A stretch of 64,000 nucleotides of DNA from Saccharopolyspora sp. NFXS83 (GCF_026241095.1 NZ_JAPFGB010000016.1:62001-126000); one strand, 5' to 3'; shown: positions 34,705 to 43,479, numbered from the stretch's first letter. A program made the numbers and translations. Notes: a model not told the origin generated them from the letters alone.

Positions 34705-36282
34705 ATGGAGTCCGAGAGGTCGGTCGTGTACTCGTCTGATCGGAACCCGGTGACGAGGCGGGGTTTCTTGGGACTGACTGCGGCGGTCGCACTGGCGGCG
34801 GGCGTGTCGGGATGTGCCGCGGGGGGTTCCGGTCAGGGTGCCGGGGCGCCGCGGCCAGGTGGCCGGTTGCGCGCGGTGTTTCCGGGCGGAGGTGCCGATG
34901 AGGTGCTGGATCCGCACACCACGGATCTGTACGCCGAGGTCGCCCGGGCGAAGGCGCTGTTCGACAAGCTCGCGGATTACGGATCCGACATGTCGCCGCA
35001 GCCGCGGCTGGCTGAGCGGTGGGAGTCGAGCGCGGACCTGCTCACCTGGCGAGTTCCGCTCCGGCAGGCCGTGTTCCACGATGGAAAGCCGCTGCGCGCC
35101 GACGACGTGTTATCGAGCTACGCGCGCATCCTGCGCCCCGACAGCACGCGCCGCGCCAAGGCGAGCCTCTCGGTGATCGACCTCGCCAACAGTCGCGCGA
35201 TCGACGACCGCACCGTCGAGTTCCGGCTGAAACGCCCCTATGCGGAGTTCCCCAACGCGCTCGCCACCCTGGGCGCCTACATCGTCCCGGAGGGCGCGCA
35301 GAACTTCGACCACCCCATCGGTTCAGGCCCGTTCCGGTTCACCTCGTTCGAGCCGGGCCGCAGTTTCCTCGCTACGCGGAACCCGGACTACTGGGAGGGC
35401 GCGGCGCACCTGGACGAGCTGGAAATCCTGGTCAGCAATGACGAATCCGCCCGGGTCAACGCACTGCTCGGCGATCAGGCGGACTACGCGCACGACTTGA
35501 CCGCCACCACCGCCCGCAGCCATGAGGAAGCCGGTCAGATCCAGATCCACCGGCTTCCGTTGAGCAACTTCCACGCGTTGGCGATGAAGGTGGACCGTCC
35601 GCCGTTCGACCGGCGCGAGGTTCGACAGGCGTTCTTCCACCTGATCGACCGCGAGGAACTCGTCCGGTCGGTGCTGCAGGGGTCCGGTGAGGTCGCCAAC
35701 GACCTTTTCGGCAAGAACTACCAGTACTACAACGGGGCACTGCCGCAGCGGCGGCAGGATCTGAACCAGGCCAGAACGCTGTTGCGGCAGGCGGGCGCGG
35801 AGAACCTGACGGTCGAACTGCTCACCTCCGAGGCGTCGCCAGGTTTGCGCGAAGCCGCGCTGGCCATCGCGGACCAGGCGAAGCAGGCAGGGGTGACGGT
35901 CAAGGTGACCCTGGGAAACAAGGACACCTACTGGTCGGACATCGCCGAGCAAGGGTCCGTGGTGAGCTACCGATCCGGAGCGATGCCGATCGAGTCCCAC
36001 ATCTCGCAGCGGCTGCTGTCAGGTTCGACGACGAACAACACCAAGTGGCAGCGTCGCGAATTCGACGAGCTCTACCACCAAGCACAGGCCACATCGGACG
36101 AACGCGCCCGCACCGAGCTCTACATGGAGATGCAGCGCGAACTGTTCGAAGAAGGCGGCTTCCTGTGGTGGGGCGTGTCGGACTGGATCGTGGCGTCGGC
36201 GAACCGGGTCGGCGGGATCGATGACCGCGCACCGGCGAACACCTTGGACTGGGCTCGGTTCGACAAGGTGTGGATGGGGTGA
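34705..36282 (+). CDS. ABC transporter substrate-binding lipoprotein (peptide/nickel family)
   Basis: A 525-residue family 5 solute-binding protein. The N-terminus has a twin-arginine motif (TRRGFLG) and then a lipobox VSGC with cysteine at residue 37, so it should be exported, perhaps through Tat, and anchored as a lipoprotein. The binding domain is typical of Dpp/Opp/Nik proteins: LAERWESSADLLTWRVPLR, GSGPFRF and the family 5 signature. ATG 34705 has GGAGGG upstream. It starts a four-gene operon with two permeases and a fused ATPase, as in the CntABCDF metallophore importer, and is placed just after the biosynthetic genes. Confidence 0.88.
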   Translation: MESERSVVYSSDRNPVTRRGFLGLTAAVALAAGVSGCAAGGSGQGAGAPRPGGRLRAVFPGGGADEVLDPHTTDLYAEVARAKALFDKLADYGSDMSPQPRLAERWESSADLLTWRVPLRQAVFHDGKPLRADDVLSSYARILRPDSTRRAKASLSVIDLANSRAIDDRTVEFRLKRPYAEFPNALATLGAYIVPEGAQNFDHPIGSGPFRFTSFEPGRSFLATRNPDYWEGAAHLDELEILVSNDESARVNALLGDQADYAHDLTATTARSHEEAGQIQIHRLPLSNFHALAMKVDRPPFDRREVRQAFFHLIDREELVRSVLQGSGEVANDLFGKNYQYYNGALPQRRQDLNQARTLLRQAGAENLTVELLTSEASPGLREAALAIADQAKQAGVTVKVTLGNKDTYWSDIAEQGSVVSYRSGAMPIESHISQRLLSGSTTNNTKWQRREFDELYHQAQATSDERARTELYMEMQRELFEEGGFLWWGVSDWIVASANRVGGIDDRAPANTLDWARFDKVWMG

Positions 36283-37226
36283 ACCTTCGGCGCTACGTTG
36301 TCCGGCGAGTACTGCTGGGCGTCGTTCAAGTCCTCCTCGCCATGGTGCTGGTGTTCCTCTTGACCGAGGCGTTGCCGGGTGACGCGGCGGTCACCGCCGC
36401 CGGGGACAATCCGGACCCGGCGATCATCGAGCTGATGCGTGAGCAGCTGGGGCTGAACGCACCGTGGTGGCAACGTCTCGGCGAGTGGATGTTCGGGGCG
36501 GTGCAAGGGAACTTCGGCCGGTCGTTGGTCGGACCTCACTCCGTCCTGGACATCATCGGTTCTTCCGTCGGCCCCACCTTGTTGCTGGCGATGTTGACGC
36601 TGGCCCTGGTCGTACCGGTGTCGTTGGGGCTCGGGATCCTCGCCGCGAACAGGGAAGGTCGCCTCGCCGATCGCGTCATCACCTCCACGACCCTCGGGCT
36701 GTACTCGGTTCCCGAGTTCGCGATGGGAATTCTGCTGGTCACGGTGTTCGCCGTGCAGCTCGGCTGGCTACCGCCGACGGCCGTCGGCGGTAGCAACCTG
36801 CTGAGCCGTCCGGACGTGCTGGTGCTGCCCGTGCTGGTGCTGTTGCTCCGCCCGATCTGCTCGCTGAGCAGGCTGATCCGAGCAGGAATGATCGAAGCAC
36901 TGCAGTCGGGATTTGTGCAGCAGGCGCGGCGCTGCGGGCTGTCACCCCTGCGGGTTCAGCTGGCTCATGCGTTGCCCAACGCCGCCGTTCCCGCCGTGCA
37001 GCAACTCGCGCGGACGACCGACTGGCTCATCGGCGGCGTCATCGTCGTGGAGGCGATCTTCGTGATCCCAGGGCTGGGTACGACGCTGATCGAGGCGGTC
37101 TCCGCACGTGACCTCCCGGTGATGCAGGGGTTGTCCCTGGTGTTGGCGAGCGTGACCGTCCTGGTGAACCTCGCCGCCGACATCGTTGCTCGCCTTCTCG
37201 CACCGGCTGCGGAGGTAGACGGATGA
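36279..37226 (+). CDS. ABC transporter permease (NikB/DppB type)
   Basis: A 315-residue membrane protein with six predicted helices. MNLRRYVVRRVLLGVVQVLL is the usual first helix of DppB-type permeases and the EAA loop lies around QQARRCGLSPLRVQLAHALP. GTG 36279 overlaps the binding-protein stop (GTGA); GTG 36270 gives three extra residues and is less likely. It pairs with the next permease to form the channel of the uptake system. Confidence 0.88.
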   Translation: MNLRRYVVRRVLLGVVQVLLAMVLVFLLTEALPGDAAVTAAGDNPDPAIIELMREQLGLNAPWWQRLGEWMFGAVQGNFGRSLVGPHSVLDIIGSSVGPTLLLAMLTLALVVPVSLGLGILAANREGRLADRVITSTTLGLYSVPEFAMGILLVTVFAVQLGWLPPTAVGGSNLLSRPDVLVLPVLVLLLRPICSLSRLIRAGMIEALQSGFVQQARRCGLSPLRVQLAHALPNAAVPAVQQLARTTDWLIGGVIVVEAIFVIPGLGTTLIEAVSARDLPVMQGLSLVLASVTVLVNLAADIVARLLAPAAEVDG

Positions 37227-38014
37227 GGCGCTTCGTGATCCCGGGCGCGCTGATCGCCCTGCCGATCGTGCTGGCGGCGTTCGGGCCGATCTTCGCGTCC
37301 ACCGACGTGGCAAAGGACATCGCGTTCAGCAGCGGCGCCGGGCATCTGTTCGGCACCGACTTCGTCGGCCGAGACGTGTGGAACGAAGTGCTTCTGGGCG
37401 GTCGCTCGGTCGTGCTGATCGCTGTGGCGGCGACCCTGTGCACGTACCTCGTAGCGGTCCCGATCGGGGTCGCGGTGGGGATGAGCCGGTCCAGGTTCCT
37501 CGGCGAAGTGGTGATGCGGCCCCTGGACATCGTCCTGGCGGTACCGTCGATGCTCTTGTTGCTGTTGCTGGCTTCCACGGCACCGAACGTCATGTGGGCG
37601 CTGGTCGTGATCGTCACGGTGATCAACCTTCCGGATGTCATCAGGATTTCGCGAGCCTCGGCGCTCGCGATCTCAGCGAGACCGGCAGTCGAGGCGATGT
37701 GCCTCCAAGGGGAGAACCGGCTCCGCATCGGTCTCGGCTATGTCGCGCGGGCCATGGTGCGAACATTGGCCGCGGATTTGGGAATCAGGTTCACCGGCGC
37801 CGTCTACCTCGTCGCGTCGGCGAGCTTCCTCGGTGTCGGGGTGTCCCCGCAGACCAGCGATTGGGCGGCGATGGTGGATCGCAACCGCACCGGCCTGTTC
37901 CTGCAGCCCTGGGCGGTTGTGCTGCCCGCACTGCTGATCGTGGCATTGTCGGTGGGGGTCAATCTGGCGTTCGACCAGCTGTTGCGCAGGAAGCGGCGAG
38001 AGGTGCGCACGTGA
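37223..38014 (+). CDS. ABC transporter permease (NikC/DppC type)
   Basis: A 263-residue permease, shorter than DppC (about 300) because the N-terminal helix is brief (MRRFVIPGALIALPIVLAA). FGTDFVGRDVWNEVLLGGR is the typical DppC-family segment after the first helix, and the EAA-like loop is near MCLQGENRLRIGLGYVA. ATG 37223 overlaps the NikB-like stop. It forms the heterodimeric channel with the previous protein. Confidence 0.87.
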   Translation: MRRFVIPGALIALPIVLAAFGPIFASTDVAKDIAFSSGAGHLFGTDFVGRDVWNEVLLGGRSVVLIAVAATLCTYLVAVPIGVAVGMSRSRFLGEVVMRPLDIVLAVPSMLLLLLLASTAPNVMWALVVIVTVINLPDVIRISRASALAISARPAVEAMCLQGENRLRIGLGYVARAMVRTLAADLGIRFTGAVYLVASASFLGVGVSPQTSDWAAMVDRNRTGLFLQPWAVVLPALLIVALSVGVNLAFDQLLRRKRREVRT

Positions 38015-39582
38015 ACGTCGTCGATGTCGGCGAGCTGAAGGTTTCGCTGGGCGCCCGGCCCGTCGTCGCCGGAGTGTCGTTCGCCATGGCGGCCGGCGAG
38101 GTGACCGCGCTGGTGGGGGAGTCCGGCAGTGGCAAGACCACCACCGGACTCGCGCTGCTCGGTGAGCACCCGCCCGGTGCGGAGGTCGACGGCGAAGTAG
38201 TAGTGGCCGGTCATCGCGTGGAAGCCGAACGTCCACCCGCCCCCGGCCAGATCGGCTACATCCCGCAGCACCCCTCGGCTGCGCTCAACCCGGTCCGCCG
38301 TGTCGGCTCGGTGCTGCGCGAGATCGCGCGCCGCCACATCGGCGCGGTTCCGCGCGCGCAACGCAAGGAACTGGTGCGCACCAAGGTCGCGACCGCGTTG
38401 CGCCGAGCTCAGCTTCCCGAAGGGGACACCCTGCTCAACCGCTACCCGCACCAGCTCTCCGGTGGGCAGCAGCAGCGCATCCTGCTTGCCCAAGCGCTGG
38501 TGTGCGACCCGGTCGTGGTGATCGCGGACGAGCCCACGACCGGGCAGGACGCGCTCACGCGCGGACAGATCGTGGAGGAACTGCGAGGCCTCTCCGAGCT
38601 GGGAATCGCCGTGCTGCTGCTGACCCACGACCTCGACGTGGTGCGACAGCTGGCGCACCACGTGTTGGTGATGCGGGCCGGGTCGGTCGTCGAATCCGGC
38701 CCCGCTGCCGAGGTTCTGAGTTCGCCTGCGCACGCCTACACGAGGCTGCTGGTCGAGTCGCAGCCCGACGGCCGTGCGCCGCTCGGTACCGGCGATGCCG
38801 ATTCCCCAGCCGCGGTGGTCTCCGCACGTGAACTGGTCGCCGGACACCGTGCGCGGGGGAGGTTCACCGAGACCTTGCACGCGGTGTCGCTCGAGATCCG
38901 AGCGGGCGAGCGCATCGCGGTCGTGGGTCGTTCCGGCAGCGGGAAGACGACGCTGGCCCGATGCCTCGCCGGTCTGCACCCGCCCCGGCACGGAGCGGTG
39001 CTGCTCGACGGAACGCCGCTCGCCGCTCGATTGCGCGGGCGCACCCGCGAACAACTGGCGGACATCCAGTACGTCTTCCAGGACGCCCGCGCATCGTTCA
39101 ACGAGTTCGCACCTGTCGTCGACCAGGTCGCCAGGACCGCGGAACGGCTTCGAGGCGTTGATCGACGAGAGGCTCGCCGCCAGGCCGGCGGGTGGTTCCA
39201 GCGAATCGGACTCGGCCCGGAGATCACGGCACGGCTGCCCGAGTCGTTGTCCGGTGGCGAGTTGCAACGAGCCGCGCTCGTTCGGGCGCTGCTCGCGGAT
39301 CCGCGGGTCCTGATCTGCGATGAGATCACGTCCGGGCTGGACACGGTCACCCAAGCCGAACTTCTCGGCGTGCTGAAGGAACTCCAGAGCGCAGCGCAGT
39401 GCGCGTTGGTGGTGATCACGCACGACCTGGGAGTGGTGGCCGACCTGGCCGAGCAGGTCGTGATCGTCGATGAAGGTCACATCGTCGAACAGGGGCCGGC
39501 CGCGGAAGTGCTGCGTGCTCCACAGCATTCGATGACGTGTGCGCTGATCGAGGCGGCGACGAGCCGAATCGCTCGGGCCTGA
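38011..39582 (+). CDS. Fused double ATP-binding subunit of the ABC importer
   Basis: A 523-residue protein with two complete ATPase domains in one chain, equal to NikD plus NikE or DppD plus DppF. The first has GESGSGKTTTG (Walker A), LSGGQQQR (signature) and VVIADEPTTG; the second has GRSGSGKTTLARC, LSGGELQR and VLICDEITSG. GTG 38011 overlaps the permease stop. Two-domain fusions are frequent in actinomycetes. It powers import of the metal-loaded compound together with the binding protein and permeases. Confidence 0.9.
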   Translation: MNVVDVGELKVSLGARPVVAGVSFAMAAGEVTALVGESGSGKTTTGLALLGEHPPGAEVDGEVVVAGHRVEAERPPAPGQIGYIPQHPSAALNPVRRVGSVLREIARRHIGAVPRAQRKELVRTKVATALRRAQLPEGDTLLNRYPHQLSGGQQQRILLAQALVCDPVVVIADEPTTGQDALTRGQIVEELRGLSELGIAVLLLTHDLDVVRQLAHHVLVMRAGSVVESGPAAEVLSSPAHAYTRLLVESQPDGRAPLGTGDADSPAAVVSARELVAGHRARGRFTETLHAVSLEIRAGERIAVVGRSGSGKTTLARCLAGLHPPRHGAVLLDGTPLAARLRGRTREQLADIQYVFQDARASFNEFAPVVDQVARTAERLRGVDRREARRQAGGWFQRIGLGPEITARLPESLSGGELQRAALVRALLADPRVLICDEITSGLDTVTQAELLGVLKELQSAAQCALVVITHDLGVVADLAEQVVIVDEGHIVEQGPAAEVLRAPQHSMTCALIEAATSRIARA

Positions 39583-39720
39583 GCGTGCGACGGAGATTTC
39601 GGGACGACGCGGCGGCGTGCGGTGCGAGGAGGGGAGCATGCCTCCATGGTTCGCCGTCGAACGTGCGTTCGTCATCGCTGAAGCGGGTGGAGCTCGCGTC
39701 GCCCGATCTTGCTCGCTAGG

Positions 39721-40329
39721 TCACCCGGCGTAGTCGACCTCGGACAGGGCGGTTGCATTCGAGTGCAGCGCTCCCGCCCGGCCCGGGATCGAGATCTCGA
39801 AGTGGACGCTGGGGCTGTACCGAGGGTCCTGGCGGGCGTCGTAGATCTCCGTCGCCGCGCTCTGCCAGAACGGCGCGGCGCCCTCGATCGCGGGGTTCGT
39901 GTGCAGGTAGATCGTTGAGTACTCCGGCGTGGCCGACACGAAATCGCAGGCCATCGACACCAGTGCGCTCGCCAGGCCGTGGCGGCGGTGCTCGCGGTCC
40001 ACGTAGACGCGGAACAACTGGGCCGTCCGGCCATCGCCGTACCGGGCCGCCAGCCACTCCGGATGCGGTGGGCATCGCGGGCCGCCCGAACGGATCGCCG
40101 TCGTTGCCGCGACTTGTTCGTCCCGCACCGCCACGAACAGCGCGTGGCGCGGGTTGTTCAGGTACGCGCCTTCGATGTCCACGACATCCGAGTGCCAGCG
40201 GGCGTGGTAGCCGTGCCCGAACTCCTTGTAGAAGGTGTCGAGCATGACCCGCCGGGCGCCCTCGACGTCTTCGCGGCGGGCTCGGCGCACGACGTACTCG
40301 CCGATCCGGTGCTCTTCCTGGTGATCCAT
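39721..40329 (-). CDS. GNAT-family N-acetyltransferase
   Basis: A 202-residue GNAT protein. The acetyl-CoA motif A is LFRVYVDREHRRHGLASALV (V-x4-R-x2-G/A pattern), preceded by a beta-strand region AATTAIRSGG. ATG 40329 is preceded by GGAG about 6 bases upstream; the longer frame reaching 40395 lacks one. A Zur-like box 74 bases upstream puts it in the same suspected regulon as the metallophore genes, which end 140 bases away on the other strand. It could acetylate the metallophore or an unrelated amine; the target is unknown. Confidence 0.78.
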   Translation of the reverse strand: MDHQEEHRIGEYVVRRARREDVEGARRVMLDTFYKEFGHGYHARWHSDVVDIEGAYLNNPRHALFVAVRDEQVAATTAIRSGGPRCPPHPEWLAARYGDGRTAQLFRVYVDREHRRHGLASALVSMACDFVSATPEYSTIYLHTNPAIEGAAPFWQSAATEIYDARQDPRYSPSVHFEISIPGRAGALHSNATALSEVDYAG

Positions 40330-40402
40330 GTGCTCTCCATCGGGTTCTCGCGCCTGAGTCGCCGAGGAACGCGACTTCTGGTGCGCCGATCCCACAATAC
40401 AA

Positions 40403-40417
40403 TGACTCTCGTTTTCA
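40403..40417 (-). promoter_or_regulatory. Zur-like box upstream of the GNAT gene
   Basis: On the minus strand TGAAAACGAGAGTCA fits the Zur box at 11 of 15 positions and is the weakest of the three: the left half is good, the right half poor. Confidence 0.4.
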
Positions 40418-40451
40418 ATAAGTCGGTGGTCGAGGACAGCGATGCGCTGGA

Positions 40452-40503
40452 GCGAGGAAGGGAACCTTCATGTCACCAGTGACATGAAGGTTCCCTTCCT
40501 CGC
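40452..40503. repeat. Palindromic repeat copy with matched ATG substitution in both arms
   Basis: The inner arm pair is CTTCATGTCAC with GTGACATGAAG, whereas other copies have CTTCCTGTCAC with GTGACAGGAAG. One change on each side keeps the stem intact. Centre CACCAGTG. Confidence 0.92.
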
Positions 40504-40552
40504 GGTCCACGGCTGGGCTGCGCGGGCTCGGGAGCGGGCGCAGGCTGCAGGA

Positions 40553-42010
40553 ATGGTGTGTCTGGTTACCGGAGCGAGCGGCTACGTCGGTGGGCGGTTG
40601 GTGCCGCAGTTGCTGGCGGACGGTCGGCAGGTCAGGTGCCTGGTGCGGAACCCGGAGAAGCTGCGGGACGTTCCTTGGCGGGATTCGGTGGACGTGGTTC
40701 GCGGGGACCTGCTGCGGGATGAGGACGTGGCCGCGGCGTGCGAGGGGGTCGAGGCCGTCTATTACCTGGTCCACTCGATGGCCGAGTCCGGTTTCGCCGT
40801 TCGGGACCGGAAGGCCGCGCTGATCATGGGGCAGGCGGCCCGGGAGGCCTCGGTTCAGCGCATCGTGTACCTCGGAGGGGTGCATCCGCCGGTGGAGGAT
40901 CTCTCGGAGCACATGGCGTCGCGGGCGGAAGTCGGCGAGATCCTGTTGCGCAGCGGGGTTCCGACGGTGGTGCTGCAGGCCGCAGTGATCATCGGTTCCG
41001 GGTCGGCGAGCTTCGAGATGCTGCGGCATTTGACCGAGCGGCTGCCCGTGATGGTGACCCCGCGCTGGGTGCACAACCGGGTCCAGCCGATCGCGGTGCG
41101 GGACGTGGTGCACTACCTGGTTTCGGCGTCGCGCGTACCGCGATCGATCAACCGCTCCTTCGACTTGGGCGGCCCGGACGTCCTGACCTACGGCGAGATG
41201 ATGCGCCGCTACGCGGTCGTGGCCGGTCTGCCGCCGAGGCGAATGCTGCCGGTCGGCGTGCTCACGCCTTGGTTGAGCGCACAGTGGATCAACGTCGTGA
41301 CTCCCGTGCCGAAGAAGGTGGGGGCGCCGCTGATCGAGTCCCTCATCCACGAGGCGGTCTGCTCGGAGAGCGACATCGACGAGGTGGTGCCTCGGCCGAC
41401 GGGAGGTTTGACCGGCTACGACAGGTCCGTTGAGCTTGCCTTGAACAAGATCCGGAATGCGGAGACCGAGACGCGCTGGTCGGACGCGGCCCCGGCGGAC
41501 GCTCCCTCCGAGCCGCTGCCGTCGGACCCGACCTGGTCCGGCGGCACCGTCTTCTCGGACGTGCGCGAGAAGTGGAGTCCGGTGGCCCCGGAACGATTGT
41601 GGTGCGTCGTCGAGGGTGTCGGCGGTGAGCACGGGTGGTATTCCCCGTGGCTGCTGTGGGCGGTGCGGGGAGCTGTCGACAAGATCTCCGGCGGGGTGGG
41701 ACTGCGACGGGGGCGTCGCCATGCGCAGCGCCTGCGCGTGGGGGAGGCGCTCGACTGGTGGCGCGTGGAGGAGCTCGCCGAGGGGAGGATTCTTCGGCTG
41801 CGAGCAGAAATGCGTCTGCCGGGGCGAGCGTGGCTCGAGTTCGTCATCGCGCCCGGCGAGGAGGGCGGATCGCACTACCGCCAGCGCGCGGTGTTCGTGC
41901 CGCGCGGATTGGCCGGGCACGTCTACTGGTGGGTTCTCGTTCCGTTCCACGGATTGATTTTCGGTGGAATGGCGCGCAACGTCCTCCGTGCCGCTTCGGA
42001 AGGGGAGTGA
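40553..42010 (+). CDS. NAD(P)-binding SDR-like protein with C-terminal DUF2867
   Basis: A 485-residue two-part protein. The N-terminal ~330 residues are an atypical SDR/NmrA fold: CLVTGASGYVGGRLVPQLL (NAD(P) site), LVRNPEKL, VEAVYYLVHSM and GVHPPVEDLSEHM. The C-terminal ~150 residues (WYSPWLLWAVRGAVDKISGG, LRLRAEMRLPGRAWLEF) match DUF2867, a START-like domain fused to such SDRs. The substrate is unknown; members are often annotated as nucleoside-diphosphate-sugar epimerase or oxidoreductase. ATG 40553 is the first start that gives the SDR N-terminus. Confidence 0.8.
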   Translation: MVCLVTGASGYVGGRLVPQLLADGRQVRCLVRNPEKLRDVPWRDSVDVVRGDLLRDEDVAAACEGVEAVYYLVHSMAESGFAVRDRKAALIMGQAAREASVQRIVYLGGVHPPVEDLSEHMASRAEVGEILLRSGVPTVVLQAAVIIGSGSASFEMLRHLTERLPVMVTPRWVHNRVQPIAVRDVVHYLVSASRVPRSINRSFDLGGPDVLTYGEMMRRYAVVAGLPPRRMLPVGVLTPWLSAQWINVVTPVPKKVGAPLIESLIHEAVCSESDIDEVVPRPTGGLTGYDRSVELALNKIRNAETETRWSDAAPADAPSEPLPSDPTWSGGTVFSDVREKWSPVAPERLWCVVEGVGGEHGWYSPWLLWAVRGAVDKISGGVGLRRGRRHAQRLRVGEALDWWRVEELAEGRILRLRAEMRLPGRAWLEFVIAPGEEGGSHYRQRAVFVPRGLAGHVYWWVLVPFHGLIFGGMARNVLRAASEGE

Positions 42011-42160
42011 CTCCCGCGGAGCGCTGATGCGCCAGGTGCGCAGGGCCTTCATCGGGGCGACCGTGACCGGAGGGGGTCAACGCACTGCTCGGCCGAGGAA
42101 GAACCGTAGCTCGCCTCGGGTGGTCTTCGGGACGAGAACGAATCGACCTGCCCGAAAAAC

Positions 42161-42199
42161 AAAATGGACAAGAACGCTGATCAGCGCCTTGTCCATTTT
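42161..42199 (-). terminator. Terminator of the tRNA-Arg gene
   Basis: AAAATGGACAAG (42161-42172) pairs with CTTGTCCATTTT (42188-42199), and a nested CGCTGATCAGCG forms the tip. On the minus strand the stem is followed by a T-rich run, the pattern of an intrinsic terminator downstream of the tRNA. Confidence 0.85.
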
Positions 42200-42211
42200 C
42201 GCTATTCCGGG

Positions 42212-42284
42212 TGCCCTCGGCAGGACTCGAACCTGCGACACCTGCCTCCGGAGGGCAGTGCTCTATCCGCTGAGCTACGAGGGC
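42212..42284 (-). tRNA. tRNA-Arg (anticodon CCG)
   Basis: On the minus strand GCCCTCGTAGCTCAGCGGAT opens the acceptor and D arm; the anticodon loop CTCCGGA gives CCG for the codon CGG, and the T arm contains GGTTCGAATCC. The acceptor stem closes with CGAGGGC and discriminator A. CCA is not encoded. Length 73 bases. It is 160 bases from the zinc exporter gene. In many actinobacteria a tRNA-Arg lies near argS, which bears on the inversion discussed in the findings. Confidence 0.95.
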
Positions 42285-42444
42285 TTGCTGTTGTTGACGT
42301 GCGTAAGCCTAGCGCACGCGTCGGTGTGCGCCGAAAGGGGGTGACGGTTCGCGCGGTGGGCGGTGCGTCCAGCAGCTGGACACTTGGTTGCATTCATGCG
42401 CATCTCGCTATATATCATGGAGCCGTGCGGATGGGAGGTTCGTG

Positions 42445-43362
42445 ATGGGGCATGGCCACGGCCACGGGGCGGCAGCGGGATCCGCTAGCGCCTCCGGGCG
42501 CTACTCGCGGCGCCTGGCGATGGCGTTCGGCGTGTTGTTGGCGTTCTTCGTCCTGGAAGCGGCGGTCGGATATCTCACCTCATCGCTGGCGCTGCTGTCG
42601 GACGCGGGGCACATGCTGACCGACGTCCTGGGCGTCGGGATGGCGCTCGCCGCGATCACCGCGGCGCGGCGTCCCGCTTCGGCCAAGCGGACTTTCGGCT
42701 GGTACCGCATCGAAGTGCTCGCCGCGCTCGCCAACGCCGTGCTGTTGTTCGGCGTCGCCGGCTACATCCTCATCGAAGCCATCGGCCGCTTCCAGCAGCC
42801 GCCCGAAGTGGCCGGGCTGCCGATGATGCTCACCGCAGCGGCCGGGCTCGCAGCGAACGTGGTGGCGTTCCTGCTGCTGCGGGAAGGTGCGGAGGAGAGC
42901 CTCAACCTGCGTGGTGCGTACCTGGAGGTGCTGGCCGACACCATCGGATCGGTCGGGGTGCTGATCGGGGGAGCGCTGGCCTGGGCCTTCGGGTGGTACC
43001 TGGTCGACCCGATCGTCGCCGTCGCCGTGGGCCTGTTCGTGCTGCCGCGCACCTGGAAGTTGGCGCGGCAGGCCTTGCGGATCCTGGTGCAGCAGGCGCC
43101 GGAAGGCGTCGACGTGCACGCCATGCGCGACGACCTCGCCGCACTGCCCGCCGTGAACGAAGTGCACGACCTGCACGTGTGGACGTTGACCTCCGGCATG
43201 GAAGTCGCGTCGGCGCACCTCACCACGCCGGCCGAAGCCGATCACGGCGACGTGCTCGTGTCCGCGCAGCGCTTGCTGGCCGAGCGCTACCGCATCGAGC
43301 ACGCCACCTTGCAGGTCGAGCCCGCCGAGTGCGCCCGCCGATGCCAGGGGCTGACCTGGTGA
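42445..43362 (+). CDS. Cation diffusion facilitator (zinc efflux)
   Basis: A 305-residue CDF protein with six membrane helices. The histidine-rich N-terminus (GHGHGHG) and motifs LLSDAGHMLTDV (metal-site Asp and His), EVLADTIGSVGVLIGGAL and VDPIVAVAVG mark the Zn2+/H+ antiporter site; a cytoplasmic domain ending in VHDLHVWTLTSGMEVASAHL follows. It exports zinc, cadmium or cobalt. ATG 42445 has GGAGG 7 bases upstream. Its stop codon (43360-43362) overlaps the first bases of a repeat half-unit. Together with the metallophore locus the window holds genes for both zinc uptake and efflux. Confidence 0.92.
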   Translation: MGHGHGHGAAAGSASASGRYSRRLAMAFGVLLAFFVLEAAVGYLTSSLALLSDAGHMLTDVLGVGMALAAITAARRPASAKRTFGWYRIEVLAALANAVLLFGVAGYILIEAIGRFQQPPEVAGLPMMLTAAAGLAANVVAFLLLREGAEESLNLRGAYLEVLADTIGSVGVLIGGALAWAFGWYLVDPIVAVAVGLFVLPRTWKLARQALRILVQQAPEGVDVHAMRDDLAALPAVNEVHDLHVWTLTSGMEVASAHLTTPAEADHGDVLVSAQRLLAERYRIEHATLQVEPAECARRCQGLTW

Positions 43363-43412
43363 CAGAAAGGTTCCCTTGCTCGCGCCGGTGACAGGAAGGT
43401 TCCCTTGCTCGC
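43359..43412 (+). repeat. Two direct half-units between the CDF gene and the rho terminator
   Basis: Half-units at 43359-43383 and 43388-43412, both with CTTGCTCGC ends, same orientation, four bases apart. The first includes the CDF stop codon. Confidence 0.88.
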
Positions 43413-43426
43413 GCCGGGGCGCGAAA

Positions 43427-43461
43427 AAACCGGCCCGCACCTGTGGGGTGCGGGCCGGTTT
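43427..43461 (-). terminator. Intrinsic terminator of rho
   Basis: A 15-bp stem (43427-43441 with 43447-43461, loop TGTGG) followed on the minus strand by a T-run (six T). It lies 18 bases after the rho stop. Confidence 0.92.
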
Positions 43462-43479
43462 CGTGGGGTGGGGCGACGG

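Noticed and set aside
28275-39582. The metallophore locus is the known staphylopine/pseudopaline or [S,S]-EDDS cluster
   Set aside because: No nicotianamine synthase-like or opine dehydrogenase gene is present, and the enzyme set (ATP-grasp, DUF364, epimerase, methyltransferase) is not the set I know for those compounds; only the transporter types and the zinc-type boxes are similar.
42388-42444. ArsR/SmtB-type operator before the zinc exporter
   Set aside because: The TATATATCAT-like sequence there has no convincing inverted repeat of the right size, and no arsR gene is adjacent.
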